A stretch of 33,642 bases of DNA from an uncultured Duganella sp. (GTDB taxonomy: Bacteria; Pseudomonadota; Gammaproteobacteria; Burkholderiales; Burkholderiaceae), in the NCBI GenBank assembly GCA_946482635.1, contig CAMLSG010000028.1, positions 1-33,642 on the forward strand, written 5' to 3'. Below, piece after piece: positions 23,295 to 31,115 of this stretch. Numbering within the stretch: the stretch's first letter is position 1; the number at the start of each line of letters is the position of its first letter. The position numbers and the translations under genes are program-made. Under the pieces are notes generated by a model. The model did no database searches, was not told the DNA's origin, and saw only the letters and a program-made list of their open reading frames with translations.

Positions 23295-23441
23295 CTAAAT
23301 GCCGCGCCCGCTGATCAGGCGCAACAGGATCATGATAATGGCCACCACCAGCAAAATATGGATGAAACCGCCCACAGTGTAGGAGGTCACCAGGCCGAGC
23401 AGCCACAAGATGATGAGTACGACAGCGATCGTATAGAGCAT
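23295..23441 (-). CDS. lmo0937-family small membrane protein (48 aa)
   Basis: 48 aa beginning MLYTIAVVLIILWLLGLV, with two hydrophobic stretches split by TSYTVGGFIH and ending RLISGRGI. This is the typical layout of the lmo0937/DUF5670 family. The ATG has AGAGGAAAAC upstream. It has its own terminator downstream and a Crp-type site with AATAAT -10 upstream. Function is unknown; relatives are abundant stress- or stationary-phase-linked membrane proteins. Confidence 0.88.
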   Translation of the reverse strand: MLYTIAVVLIILWLLGLVTSYTVGGFIHILLVVAIIMILLRLISGRGI

Positions 23442-23476
23442 GATGTTTTCCTCTCATATTCCGTAATCCTGGATGC

Positions 23477-23519
23477 ATTATTGCTGCGCCAGACGCCGTC
23501 ATCTGTACGTTGTCGAACT
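23477..23519 (-). promoter_or_regulatory. Crp-type site B (TGTACG-TTGT-CGAACT) and -10 of the lmo0937-type gene
   Basis: A 9/10 match to TGTnCG-N4-CGnACA (23504-23519), with AATAAT (minus strand, 23477-23482; 5/6) exactly 21 bp downstream. The start of transcription would be about 23470, with the site at -41.5. It ends 1 bp from the stop codon of the glycine-zipper gene that follows. Confidence 0.65.
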
Positions 23520-23520
23520 A

Positions 23521-24231
23521 TCAGCGTCGTTGCAGATGTCCCTTGACGACTTTTACATGGTCGCCGGCCTGCCAGTTGCCCGAGCCGCTGCTGACAGTGC
23601 GCACCTTGCCGTCATCCATGCGCACGCGCACCTGGTAGGTGGTGGTGGACTTCATATTGCCTTCCACCTGGTTGCCGACCACGGCGCCGCCCACGGCGCC
23701 GGCGACGGTGGCCAGCTTGCGGCCGGAGCCGCCGCCGACCTGGTTGCCCAGCAGGCCGCCGACAATGGCGCCGCCTGCCGCGCCCAGGCCGCTGCCCTGG
23801 CCGCGCTGGGTCACCGCATGCACCGATTCCACCACGCCGCAGCTATGGCAGACGGCAGGCGCCGGCGCAGCCATCTGGGCCGCAGCGCGTGGCGGTGGAG
23901 CTTCCGCGTAGCGTGCATCGGGGGCATTGCGTTCGGCAGGCGCAGCAGCGCCGCCATAGCTGCCGCCACCGCCGCCGCTGCCCGAATAGCCGGACGTATC
24001 GGCCACGCGGTTGACCGGGGCATAACCGGCTGGCGCCGGTGGCGGGCCCATGTCGCGCGTATCGACCTGCACCGGCGCCTCGGCCACCGGTGGCCCCATC
24101 TTCGCGCCCGATTGCGGCAGCCAGCCCATCACGGCGGCAATGCCGACGCCGCAGAACAGCACCACGGCAATGGCTGCAATCAGCAGCATCGGGTGGGTGG
24201 TATAGCTCATATTCCTGGTTTCTCGTTCCAT
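23521..24231 (-). CDS. Membrane-anchored glycine-zipper 2TM domain protein (SlyB-like C-terminus)
   Basis: 236 aa. One N-terminal membrane helix (about 14-35) is followed by a long Pro/Ala/Gly-rich spacer. CHSCG gives two close cysteines. A glycine-zipper 2TM domain follows (GSGLGAAGGAIVGGLLGNQVGGGSGR...GAVGGAVVGNQVE in two blocks). The last part, YQVRVRMDDGKVRTV, is a small beta domain as in SlyB/17-kDa surface proteins. AAAGGA lies eight bases before the ATG; a second ATG (MSYTTHP, eighth codon) is possible. It is divergent from the Crp-type regulator with a shared site C between them. Confidence 0.88.
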   Translation of the reverse strand: MERETRNMSYTTHPMLLIAAIAVVLFCGVGIAAVMGWLPQSGAKMGPPVAEAPVQVDTRDMGPPPAPAGYAPVNRVADTSGYSGSGGGGGSYGGAAAPAERNAPDARYAEAPPPRAAAQMAAPAPAVCHSCGVVESVHAVTQRGQGSGLGAAGGAIVGGLLGNQVGGGSGRKLATVAGAVGGAVVGNQVEGNMKSTTTYQVRVRMDDGKVRTVSSGSGNWQAGDHVKVVKGHLQRR

Positions 24232-24261
24232 GCTGTAATTCCTTTCCTGTTGGATAGTCGC

Positions 24262-24331
24262 ATTGTGGCGGCCGAGGTGGCTAGCTTCCGTGCGTCAGCG
24301 TACATACAGTCTTTTTAATTGCCGATACGCT
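24262..24331. promoter_or_regulatory. Crp-type site C in a divergent promoter region
   Basis: CGTGCG-TCAG-CGTACA (24289-24304) matches 9/10 positions. A -10-like CACAAT lies 21 bp away on the minus strand (24262-24267) and TACGCT 21 bp away on the plus strand (24326-24331). One dimer could thus activate both the glycine-zipper gene and the regulator gene itself. Confidence 0.6.
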
Positions 24332-24359
24332 CCGCCTAAACTCCACCAGGCTGACGGCA

Positions 24360-25079
24360 ATGACCCTGAATCTTCATACCGTTCCAAGCAGTGAATCGCC
24401 ACCACCCCGCATTGGCAATCGCCTGCTGGCAAACCTGCCGGAAGACGACCTCGAGCACCTCGAGGGCTTGTGCGAGCTGGTGGACCTCGAGGCCGGCGAC
24501 ATCCTGTTCGAAGCCGGCCAGCCCATCGACTACATTTACTTCCCGCTTGACACACTGATCTCGCTGCTGGCCGTGGCCGAAGGCCGTATGACGCTGGAGG
24601 TCGGCTCGGCCGGGCGCGAAGGCATGGTGGGGGCGTCGGTCGCCCTCGGCCAGCGTTTGGCCCAGGTACGCGCCGTGGTCCAGCGCAGCGGCCATGCCTT
24701 GCGGATGGAAGCGGAAGACTTCATCGCCGAATTCGCGGAACTGGAGTCGCTGCAGCACTTGCTGCACCGCTATACCGACAGCTTGCTGGCGCAAGCGATC
24801 CAGATCGCCGTGTGCAGCCGCTTCCACGTGCTGGAAGCGCGCCTGGCGCGCTCGCTGCTGGTGACGCGTAACCGCCTGCAATCCGATCGCTTCCACATGA
24901 CCCACGAATTCCTGGCCCATGCGCTGGGCGTGCGCCGCGTTGGCGTGACCAAGGCCGCCAGTGCCCTGCAGGGCCAGGGCTTGATCAGCTACAGCCGGGG
25001 CAATATCGAAATATTGGACCCGGCCGGGCTGGAAGCGGTGTCCTGCCATTGCTACCAGCAGGTCCGCACGCCGTCTTAG
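24360..25079 (+). CDS. Crp/Fnr-family transcriptional regulator (candidate master of the local stress regulon)
   Basis: 239 aa. The N-terminal cyclic-nucleotide-binding-like domain is about 25-140. The Arg-Ser pair that CRP uses to bind cAMP is not present (REGMVGASVALGQRLAQVRAV), so the signal is probably not cAMP. The C-terminal HTH is at about 180-208 with recognition helix GVRRVGVTKAASAL. Aligned to CRP, R180 is kept (R193), E181 becomes V194 and R185 becomes K198. The gene has a Crp-type site (24289-24304) at the right distance for autoregulation. It overlaps the convergent glycine-zipper lipoprotein gene by 4 bp. The Shine-Dalgarno is weak. Confidence 0.9.
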   Translation: MTLNLHTVPSSESPPPRIGNRLLANLPEDDLEHLEGLCELVDLEAGDILFEAGQPIDYIYFPLDTLISLLAVAEGRMTLEVGSAGREGMVGASVALGQRLAQVRAVVQRSGHALRMEAEDFIAEFAELESLQHLLHRYTDSLLAQAIQIAVCSRFHVLEARLARSLLVTRNRLQSDRFHMTHEFLAHALGVRRVGVTKAASALQGQGLISYSRGNIEILDPAGLEAVSCHCYQQVRTPS

Positions 25080-25297
25080 CGGCGTGGTTTGTCGACCTGG
25101 TTACCGATTACGCCACCAACCACGGCGCCGCCCACCGTACCGGTGGTGGAGCCGCCCGTCAGCACGGAACCGGCGACAGCGCCGACACCGGCGCCAATGG
25201 CCGTGTTCTTATCCTGTTGCGACATCGAGGAGCATGCACCCAGGCCTAGCATGGCGGTGGCGATGGCAAGGCGGGCTGCGATCTGTTTGGTTTTCAT
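25076..25297 (-). CDS. Small glycine-zipper lipoprotein (73 aa)
   Basis: 73 aa. The lipobox LGAC (Cys22) is followed by SSMSQQDKNTAIGAGVGAV and two glycine-zipper blocks ending GGVIGNQVDKPRR. TACGGAGGAAAC precedes the ATG. It is an outer-membrane lipoprotein of unknown role, like the zipper part of SlyB without the C-terminal beta domain. It is convergent with the Crp-like gene. Confidence 0.88.
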   Translation of the reverse strand: MKTKQIAARLAIATAMLGLGACSSMSQQDKNTAIGAGVGAVAGSVLTGGSTTGTVGGAVVGGVIGNQVDKPRR

Positions 25298-25330
25298 GAT
25301 GTTTCCTCCGTAACTTGGAATACTGTGTCC

Positions 25331-25373
25331 AGCTTACGGAGGCAGGCCAATGTGATCTGTTCGCTATTTCACG
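25331..25373 (-). promoter_or_regulatory. Weak Crp-type site E (TGTTCG-CTAT-TTCACG)
   Basis: One perfect half-site TGTTCG (25358-25363) with a degenerate right half (7/10 overall), and TAAGCT 21 bp downstream on the minus strand. It keeps the spacing of the better sites upstream of a glycine-zipper gene, but the sequence alone is not convincing. Confidence 0.35.
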
Positions 25374-25386
25374 GTGTAACGGTTTG

Positions 25387-27402
25387 TTACCTTTGCTTCT
25401 TGCCGGGCGGCGGTGCTTTGGGCTTTTCACGGGCCGCCGCCAGCAGGGCGGCACACTGGTTTTCGCCTTCGCCGCCGGCGCTGATCAGGGGCACCAGGGC
25501 CGCCGGCGCGGCCAGGGCGCCCAGTGCCAGCGCGCCGCCGGCGCGCATCGCTATCACGCCCTTGTCGATATCGACGTCGGGCTGCTTGAGCGTGCCGCGC
25601 ACATAGATCGGGGCGCGCAGCGAGATGATGCGCAAGCCCTTGGTTTCCGGCTTCAGCGTCAGGTCGATTTTTTCACTGGCCAGGTTGACCGCGCCGTTGA
25701 TGTGCACGGTGGCATCATTGGTGTCGGCAATGAAGTAGCGCGTTTGCGCCAGGCCGTCGCGCACGCCGAAGTCGCCGGCCAGGCAGTTCAGGTGCACCGG
25801 CTTGTCGCCGAACAGCTTGGTCAGCACGATGTTGCCGATATTCAGGCCCATCTGTTCCAGCAGCAGCTTGCTGACGGTGCCGTCGTTGACCAGGGTTTTC
25901 AGCTCGCCATTCGAATGGGCCAGCATGGCGGCCACCGAATTGCCCTTGGCCGTCAGCTTGGCGTCGGCGTTGATTTCGCCGATGGTGGCTTGCTTGAGTT
26001 CGGGCAGCTTGGGCAGCAGTTGCCTGAGCTTGATGTGCCGCGCGCTGGCATCGAGCGTGGCGGCCACCGCTTCGCCGCTACTGCCGTCCAGCGTGGCCTT
26101 GGATGCGACCTGGCCGCCGGCAAAGTCGAAGTTGAGCGGGGTCAGGCGCAGCACCCCGTCTTTCAGGTGGAATTCCGTCTGCAGTTTGCTGAGCGGCAGT
26201 TCCTTGGTACGCACGATGCGCTCGGCGCGGAAACTGACGTCGGCATCGATGGCTGTCCAGCGCTCGGTCTTGAAGGTTTCCACCGGCAGCAGCTTGCCGG
26301 CAGGCTGCACGGCGGCGACGCCGCGCTCTTCCTTCTTCGCGTTGGAGTCGGCGCCGATCAGCGGGCCGAGGTCGGCAAATTGCAGCAGGCGCGAATGCAC
26401 CGAACCGGTCAGCAGGCCGCGCGGCTGGCGCTGCTGGAAGGACAGGGTGCCGGCAATATCGCTGTCGCCGACGCGGCCGGTGAATTTCTCATAAGTCCAT
26501 TGGCTGGCGCCTTCGGCCAGGTGGCCGCTCAGGCGGCCGGCAGTGGTGAAGGGCGGGGTTTCCGGCAGCAGCAGCCCGGTCAGCGCATACAGGCGCGCGG
26601 CCGACGCGCCGGCTACCTTGAGCTGCAGGTCGATGGCGGCCAGCTGGGCCGGATTGGTCAGGGTGCCTTCCGCTGCCACGCTGACCAGGCCGACCCTGGC
26701 ATCGGCCTGGATCGGGAAGGGCAGGCTGGTGTCGCGCAGCGCCAGGACAGCGCCGGTCTTGCCCTTGCCGCTGATGTCCTGCTTGTTCCACTTGCCGGCC
26801 AGCGTCCATTGCACGCCGTAGCGCGGGTCCTTCTCGAGGGTATCGACGTGGGCGGTCGCGCTGATCTTTTGCAACGCATCGTCCAGCTTGATGGTGCCGC
26901 GGGTGAACACCACGCGGTCCAGTTCCATGCGCCATGCGGAAGGCGGACGCTTGGGCAAGGTCCAGTTGTTCCTGCCGTCGGCCTGGCGCAGCAGGTCCAG
27001 CTGGGGCTGGTCGAAACGCAGCTCGGGAATGGCGATCTTGCGGCCCAGCAGGGCAAACGGGCTCAGCGAAAACGCCAGGGTCTGCGCCGCTGCCGTGTCG
27101 CCCTGCGGCAGGCCGGCCGGATTACCGACGTGCACGTCCTGCGCTACCAGGTGGGGCCAGGGAATGTGGTCGCGCCAGCTGCGCGCCTGCGGCGGCAGCG
27201 GCTGTTTTTGCCACGTCAGCGACAGATTGCCGCGCAATTCCACGGGCCTTTGCAGCGCTTCGGTGGCACGCGCACCCAGCCAGGGGCGGGCGCGGTTCCA
27301 GTCATAGTTCAACAGGATCACCAGGGCCACCGCCGGAATGGCCAGCAGGAAGCCCAGCACAGCCAGGCTAATCTTTGCGCGGCGAGAAATTGTATGTGCC
27401 AT
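25387..27402 (-). CDS. AsmA-family protein
   Basis: 671 aa. A single N-terminal membrane helix (about 12-33) is followed by a large periplasmic part. Features include WPHLVAQDVHVGNPAG, the central stretch RLSGHLAEGASQWTYEKFTGRVGDSDIAGTL in pieces, and a C-terminal AsmA-like domain (LTLKPETKGLRIISLRAPIYVRGTLKQPDVDIDKGVIAMRAG region). AsmA-like proteins bridge the periplasm and affect phospholipid transport and outer-membrane composition. There is no Shine-Dalgarno upstream of the ATG. A -10-like TAACCT sits so that the mRNA would start at the ATG, at Crp-type site D spacing. It is divergent from the DUF4398-OmpA operon. Confidence 0.87.
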   Translation of the reverse strand: MAHTISRRAKISLAVLGFLLAIPAVALVILLNYDWNRARPWLGARATEALQRPVELRGNLSLTWQKQPLPPQARSWRDHIPWPHLVAQDVHVGNPAGLPQGDTAAAQTLAFSLSPFALLGRKIAIPELRFDQPQLDLLRQADGRNNWTLPKRPPSAWRMELDRVVFTRGTIKLDDALQKISATAHVDTLEKDPRYGVQWTLAGKWNKQDISGKGKTGAVLALRDTSLPFPIQADARVGLVSVAAEGTLTNPAQLAAIDLQLKVAGASAARLYALTGLLLPETPPFTTAGRLSGHLAEGASQWTYEKFTGRVGDSDIAGTLSFQQRQPRGLLTGSVHSRLLQFADLGPLIGADSNAKKEERGVAAVQPAGKLLPVETFKTERWTAIDADVSFRAERIVRTKELPLSKLQTEFHLKDGVLRLTPLNFDFAGGQVASKATLDGSSGEAVAATLDASARHIKLRQLLPKLPELKQATIGEINADAKLTAKGNSVAAMLAHSNGELKTLVNDGTVSKLLLEQMGLNIGNIVLTKLFGDKPVHLNCLAGDFGVRDGLAQTRYFIADTNDATVHINGAVNLASEKIDLTLKPETKGLRIISLRAPIYVRGTLKQPDVDIDKGVIAMRAGGALALGALAAPAALVPLISAGGEGENQCAALLAAAREKPKAPPPGKKQR

Positions 27403-27435
27403 GGCGACAGGTTACACCCGGCAGCCCGACTTCAA

Positions 27436-27478
27436 TGTGCGGCACCGTACTGAACCCAGCGGGGACAGCTTATATAAC
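27436..27478 (+). promoter_or_regulatory. Crp-type site D (TGTGCG-GCAC-CGTACT) and -10 of the DUF4398-OmpA operon
   Basis: A 9/10 match at 27436-27451, followed 21 bp later by TATAAC (27473-27478; 5/6). The start of transcription would be about 27485 with the site at -41.5. On the other strand TAACCT (27409-27414) lies 21 bp away, pointing to the AsmA gene. A divergent activator site is therefore possible. Confidence 0.65.
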
Positions 27479-27511
27479 TGGCATACCCCAATCGCTTTGA
27501 GGAGAACAACA

Positions 27512-27904
27512 ATGGATTCGCTGAATCGCCTACCACTGTTGGCTACTGCCTGCGCTGCATGCGTGATCGCGTTGGCTGGTTGCAGCAGCATGAAAACCCC
27601 GGCCACGGCCGAAGTGGCATCGTCGCGCACGGCGGTAGAAGCAGCTGCCTCGACCGGCGCACCGGAACTGGCGCCGGCCGAAATGGCCGCGGCGCGCGAC
27701 AAGATGCTGCGCGCTAACCAGGCGCTGGCCGCCAAGGATTACCGCACGGCCCAGGACCTGGCACAGCAGGCACAAGCGGACGCCAAGCTGGCGCAGAGCA
27801 AGGCCAGCAGCGCCAAGGCTACCGAGGCCGCCAATAAACTGCAAGAAGACATCCGTGTGCTGCGCGAAGAGCTGGACCGCGCCAACAGCACCATGACTCG
27901 CTGA
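27512..27904 (+). CDS. DUF4398-type helical lipoprotein
   Basis: 130 aa from ATG 27512, with GAGGAGAAC upstream. The lipobox LAGC (Cys24) is followed by a helical, Ala/Gln-rich domain with AAARDKMLRANQALAAKDY and TAQDLAQQAQADAKLAQSKA, the DUF4398 pattern. It is first in a six-gene operon. The next gene, 13 nt away, encodes the same kind of domain fused to OmpA, so the two may form a complex at the outer membrane. Confidence 0.85.
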   Translation: MDSLNRLPLLATACAACVIALAGCSSMKTPATAEVASSRTAVEAAASTGAPELAPAEMAAARDKMLRANQALAAKDYRTAQDLAQQAQADAKLAQSKASSAKATEAANKLQEDIRVLREELDRANSTMTR

Positions 27905-27917
27905 GAAAGGAGCCATC

Positions 27918-28811
27918 ATGTTCAAGCCCTTCCTGAAACCTGTTGCCCTGGCAGCGGCCCTGGCCCTGGCAGCCTGCAGCACCACCCCGACCACCACCAG
28001 CGAACTGGAAACGGCACGCGCCAACTATGCGCAAGCGCAAGGCGATCCGATGGTGGCCAAGTACGCCGGCGCCGAACTGGCCGCCGCCACCCGCGCCATG
28101 GACCACGCCAATACTGCCGCCGCGCGCAACGAAAGCCTGGCCGAGATCGACAAGCTGGCCTATATCGCCAAGCAGAAAGTCGCCAGCGCCCAGGAAATTG
28201 CCCGCGCCAAGTCGGCTGAAGACCAGCTGAAAGACGCCGCCGCCCAGCGCGACCAGGTCCGCCTGCAAGCCCGTACCGCCGAAGCCGAAGCGGCCCAGCG
28301 CCGTGCCGACCAGGCCCGCATGGATGCCGAGAATGCGCAGAACCAGGCCGCCAGCGCCGAAGCCGCCACGCGCGATGCCCAGGCCCGCGCCGCAGCCCTG
28401 GCTGCTGCCCTGTCCGAGCTGCAGGCCAAGCAGACCGAGCGCGGCATCGTGATCACCTTCGGCGACGTGCTGTTCAATGTCGACCAGGCCAACCTGACGT
28501 CGCAAGGCATGGCGGTGGCGCAGCGCCTGGCCAATGTGCTGCGCGATAACCCGGACCGTACTGTGCTGGTGGAAGGCTTCACCGACAGCACCGGCAGCGA
28601 TGCCTACAACCTGCAGCTGTCGCAGCGCCGTGCCGAAGCCATTCGCAGCGCCCTGAGCCAGATGGGCATCGACCGCGCCCGCATTGAAACGCGCGGCTAT
28701 GGCGAGGCGTATCCAGTGGCCGGCAATGCCACGGCTGGCGAACGCCAGATGAACCGGCGGGTGGAAATCGTGCTGTCCGAAGCGGGCCGCCCGGTGACCT
28801 ATCGCCGCTAA
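27918..28811 (+). CDS. DUF4398-OmpA fusion lipoprotein
   Basis: 297 aa. The lipobox LAAC (Cys20) is followed by a DUF4398-like helical region and a long Ala/Gln/Arg coiled coil (about 100-170). The C-terminal OmpA domain has FGDVLFNVDQANLTSQGM, VEGFTDSTGSDAYNLQLSQRRA and MNRRVEIVL. It should bind peptidoglycan while held in the outer membrane. GAAAGGAGCC precedes the ATG. Second in the operon from site D. Confidence 0.93.
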   Translation: MFKPFLKPVALAAALALAACSTTPTTTSELETARANYAQAQGDPMVAKYAGAELAAATRAMDHANTAAARNESLAEIDKLAYIAKQKVASAQEIARAKSAEDQLKDAAAQRDQVRLQARTAEAEAAQRRADQARMDAENAQNQAASAEAATRDAQARAAALAAALSELQAKQTERGIVITFGDVLFNVDQANLTSQGMAVAQRLANVLRDNPDRTVLVEGFTDSTGSDAYNLQLSQRRAEAIRSALSQMGIDRARIETRGYGEAYPVAGNATAGERQMNRRVEIVLSEAGRPVTYRR

Positions 28812-28823
28812 CGAGGAGTTTCC

Positions 28824-29330
28824 ATGATCGATAAAAATGCGATCCGCGCGGCGGCCCGCAACATGGCCGACGGTCCGGTGACCGAAGGCTACAAGGGCAA
28901 CCGCGCGCTGGTGCTGCAAATGCTGAACGAGGCGCTGGCCACCGAGCTGGTCTGCATCAACCGCTACAAGCGCCACTACTACATGGTGACCGGCCTGTCG
29001 AATGCCTCGATCAAGGCCGAGTTCCTGGAGCACGCGACGCAGGAGCAGCAGCATGCCGACTGGCTGGCCGAGCGCATCGTCCAGCTCAATGGCGCACCCG
29101 ATTTCAATCCAGCAACGTTGCTCGAACGGAGCCATGCCGAGTATGATGACTCAAGGGAGGTGCAAGCGATGGTGCGGGCCAACCTGATTGCAGAACGGGT
29201 GGCCATCGAGAGCTATCGCCAGATGATCGAACTGATTGGTGACAGCGACCCGACGACCAAGCAACTCTTGACGCAAATCATGGCGGTGGAAGAAGAACAC
29301 GCCGACGATATGCGAGACCTATTGGCGTAA
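28824..29330 (+). CDS. Bacterioferritin-like ferritin-superfamily protein
   Basis: 168 aa, four-helix ferritin fold. The di-iron ligands are all present: E41 (TELVC), E74-x-x-H77 (EQQH), E124 (IAERVAIESY) and E156-x-x-H159 (EEEH). No Met at the expected haem position can be assigned with confidence, so haem binding is uncertain. It stores or detoxifies iron in the cytoplasm. ACGAGGAG lies upstream of the ATG. Third in the operon, which links iron/oxidative protection to envelope proteins. Confidence 0.92.
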   Translation: MIDKNAIRAAARNMADGPVTEGYKGNRALVLQMLNEALATELVCINRYKRHYYMVTGLSNASIKAEFLEHATQEQQHADWLAERIVQLNGAPDFNPATLLERSHAEYDDSREVQAMVRANLIAERVAIESYRQMIELIGDSDPTTKQLLTQIMAVEEEHADDMRDLLA

Positions 29331-29356
29331 ATCACTTACGAAAGAGGAGTCCTATC

Positions 29357-29659
29357 ATGCTGGAACAGAACATCAGTACCGTCAACAACGATGTGAAAAC
29401 GCTGGTCAAGGATGCGCAAGCCCTGTTCACTGCCGCCACGGCGCTGACCGGCGAGAAAGCGGACGAGCTGCGTGGCCGCGGCATGAAGGCACTGGACAGC
29501 GCGCTGGCCAAGGCCCATGAAGCCCAGGCCAGCGCGATTGCCGGCGCCAAGCACGCTGCGGCCTCGACCGATGCCTACGTCAAGGAGAATCCGTGGCGTT
29601 CGATTGCCGTGGCAGCCGGCGTGGGCCTGCTGGTCGGCGTGATCCTCGGCCGCAAATAA
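29357..29659 (+). CDS. ElaB/YqjD/DUF883-family membrane protein
   Basis: 100 aa. A helical cytoplasmic part (DVKTLVKDAQALFTAATAL) is followed by the signature ENPWRSIAVAAGVGLLVGVILGRK, a C-terminal membrane anchor of the ElaB/YqjD family. E. coli YqjD and ElaB bind ribosomes at the membrane in stationary phase; that function is transferred by family only. AAAGAGGAG precedes the ATG. Its yqjE- and yqjK-like neighbours follow, as in E. coli. Confidence 0.93.
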   Translation: MLEQNISTVNNDVKTLVKDAQALFTAATALTGEKADELRGRGMKALDSALAKAHEAQASAIAGAKHAAASTDAYVKENPWRSIAVAAGVGLLVGVILGRK

Positions 29660-29662
29660 GCG

Positions 29663-30049
29663 ATGTCGTCCGAGAACCAGGTACCACCACCGCCCGGCCT
29701 GATCGCCTCTGTGGCCGGGCTTGCCAAAAACTGCCTGCACCTTTTACTGTCGCGCCTGGAACTGGCAGCCCTCGAGCTGACCGAGGTGCGCGACACCTTG
29801 CTGCAATTGTCCATCGTATTTGCCGTAGCGCTGCTGGCTGCCTGGTTCGCCATCGCGTTCGGCACGGCGACCCTGATTTATCTGTGCTGGGAAGCGATGG
29901 GCTGGAAAATCCTGCTGGTGCTGGCGATTGCCTTTGCTGTGCTGGCGATCGGCCTGGTGCTGTGGGGACGCAGCCTGGTGCGGCAGGGCAAACTAGGCTT
30001 GTCGGCAACCATGGCCGAACTCAAGTCCGACCGCGACATGCTGCTTTGA
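29663..30049 (+). CDS. YqjE-like protein (phage-holin-fold family, not phage)
   Basis: 128 aa with a Pro-rich start (NQVPPPPGLIASVAGLAKN), an amphipathic helix LSRLELAALELTEVRDTL, and two membrane helices (about 50-100). This is the layout of the YqjE/holin-3_6 family. It lies 3 nt after the DUF883 gene and 10 nt before the YqjK-like gene. The phage-holin name is historical; no phage genes are nearby. Confidence 0.9.
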   Translation: MSSENQVPPPPGLIASVAGLAKNCLHLLLSRLELAALELTEVRDTLLQLSIVFAVALLAAWFAIAFGTATLIYLCWEAMGWKILLVLAIAFAVLAIGLVLWGRSLVRQGKLGLSATMAELKSDRDMLL

Positions 30050-30059
30050 AAGGGAGACG

Positions 30060-30428
30060 ATGGCGTCCAAAAAGGAATTGGCCGAACTGGCCGTAGCCAA
30101 GGAAAGGCTGGTGCGGGAAGGGGAGTTGTACCGCCTCAGTGCACTGCGCTCCAAGCATGAAGTGGTCAATGCTTTGCAGCCGCAAGCCTTGCTGCACGGG
30201 GCAGTCGACCAGGCCATCGGCGCGCTGCAGGCGCGGCTCGGCAATTTCATCCGGCCCGGCGGCGGACTGTCCGGCATCGACTTCAAGACCCTGCTGCCGT
30301 TGCTGATGACGGCCGGCACCTGGCTCAGCCGGCGGCGGCGCCTGGCCAAGCCGGCGCTGGCAGTGGGGGCGCTGGTGGCTGCCGGGGTCATGTGGCTGAT
30401 CCGGCGCAAGTCCGGCGAAGAGAACTAA
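30060..30428 (+). CDS. YqjK-like protein
   Basis: 122 aa. A basic, helical start (KELAELAVAKERLVREGELYR) and a hydrophobic C-terminal segment (LAKPALAVGALVAAGVMWLIRR) match the general YqjK layout, though it is longer than E. coli YqjK. AAAGGGAGACG precedes the ATG. It is last in the operon and overlaps the convergent Crp-like gene by 4 bp. Confidence 0.75.
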   Translation: MASKKELAELAVAKERLVREGELYRLSALRSKHEVVNALQPQALLHGAVDQAIGALQARLGNFIRPGGGLSGIDFKTLLPLLMTAGTWLSRRRRLAKPALAVGALVAAGVMWLIRRKSGEEN

Positions 30429-31036
30429 GCCGTTTTGCGCAGGCGCGACATGTACTGCGTCGTAATGCCGAGGTAAGAGGCCAGCGCGCGCTGGGTAATG
30501 CGCTGTTCCAGGCCGGGAAACTGGCTGCGGAACGCTTCCAGCCGCGCTTCCGCCGTATTGTGGCTGCGGATCTGCAGATTGGCCGCATAACGGCGGATGC
30601 TGCATTCGATAATCTTCAGGTAATACTCGTTCACAAAGGCGTGCTCGGCCTTATGGCGCTGCATGGCCATCCAGTCGATGCGCCAGGCTTTGACCGCCGT
30701 CTCTGCGACAAAGAATTCCTGCGCGGGGGCTCCTTGCAGGCCGCCCATCATGTCGCTGTGCGAGCCGGTGTTTTCGCCCTCGGTGATGAAGCCCAGGGTA
30801 AGGTCTTCGCCGGCCACGGAAATATGGCCGCGCCGGGCCACGCCGCTGGAAATCCAGTAGTAATGGGTGGCGCGGGTGCCGGCCTCCTGCAGCATCGTGC
30901 CCTTGCGCACGGTGACCGGGGTCACGTGCGGGGCGCTCAGCTCGGTGTAGCGGTCGTAAAGCGCAATGCCTATGCCCAAGCGTTTGACGGTTGAGTCCCG
31001 GTGTTGCTCTCTTTGTAATTGGTATGCATGTGGCAT
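30425..31036 (-). CDS. Second Crp/Fnr-like regulator
   Basis: 203 aa. A cyclic-nucleotide-binding-like beta domain (about 35-130) is followed by a C-terminal HTH (180-202, ITQRALASYLGITTQYMSRLRK). The Arg that CRP uses at position 180 is Thr here, and Glu181 is Gln, so it should read a different half-site from the regulator at 24360. There is no Shine-Dalgarno. TATGAT (31043-31048) is seven bases from the ATG, predicting a leaderless mRNA. No good TGTnCG site lies in front of it. Confidence 0.88.
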   Translation of the reverse strand: MPHAYQLQREQHRDSTVKRLGIGIALYDRYTELSAPHVTPVTVRKGTMLQEAGTRATHYYWISSGVARRGHISVAGEDLTLGFITEGENTGSHSDMMGGLQGAPAQEFFVAETAVKAWRIDWMAMQRHKAEHAFVNEYYLKIIECSIRRYAANLQIRSHNTAEARLEAFRSQFPGLEQRITQRALASYLGITTQYMSRLRKTA

Positions 31037-31042
31037 GTTCGC

Positions 31043-31048
31043 ATCATA
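31043..31048 (-). promoter_or_regulatory. -10 box of the second Crp/Fnr-like gene
   Basis: TATGAT on the minus strand (5/6 match), with the predicted start of transcription on the ATG at 31036. The -35 region is poor. Confidence 0.45.
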
Positions 31049-31115
31049 CCTGACCTCGCCAAAGGCCAGGATGACTTTTTATGATGCGGCCATAACGGCT
31101 GGTTGTTGGCTTGCC

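Noticed and set aside
25315..27453. 712-codon plus-strand frame opposite AsmA
   Set aside because: Antisense to a well-supported AsmA gene, no Shine-Dalgarno, and composition typical of shadow frames.
29663..30049. 'Phage holin' annotation as sign of a prophage
   Set aside because: It is the YqjE branch of that family, placed between YqjD- and YqjK-like genes; no phage structural or integrase genes are present.
31036..31041. TGTTCG at the start of the second Crp-like gene as a regulon site
   Set aside because: The right half (ATACCT) does not match and the position is at, not upstream of, the predicted start of transcription.
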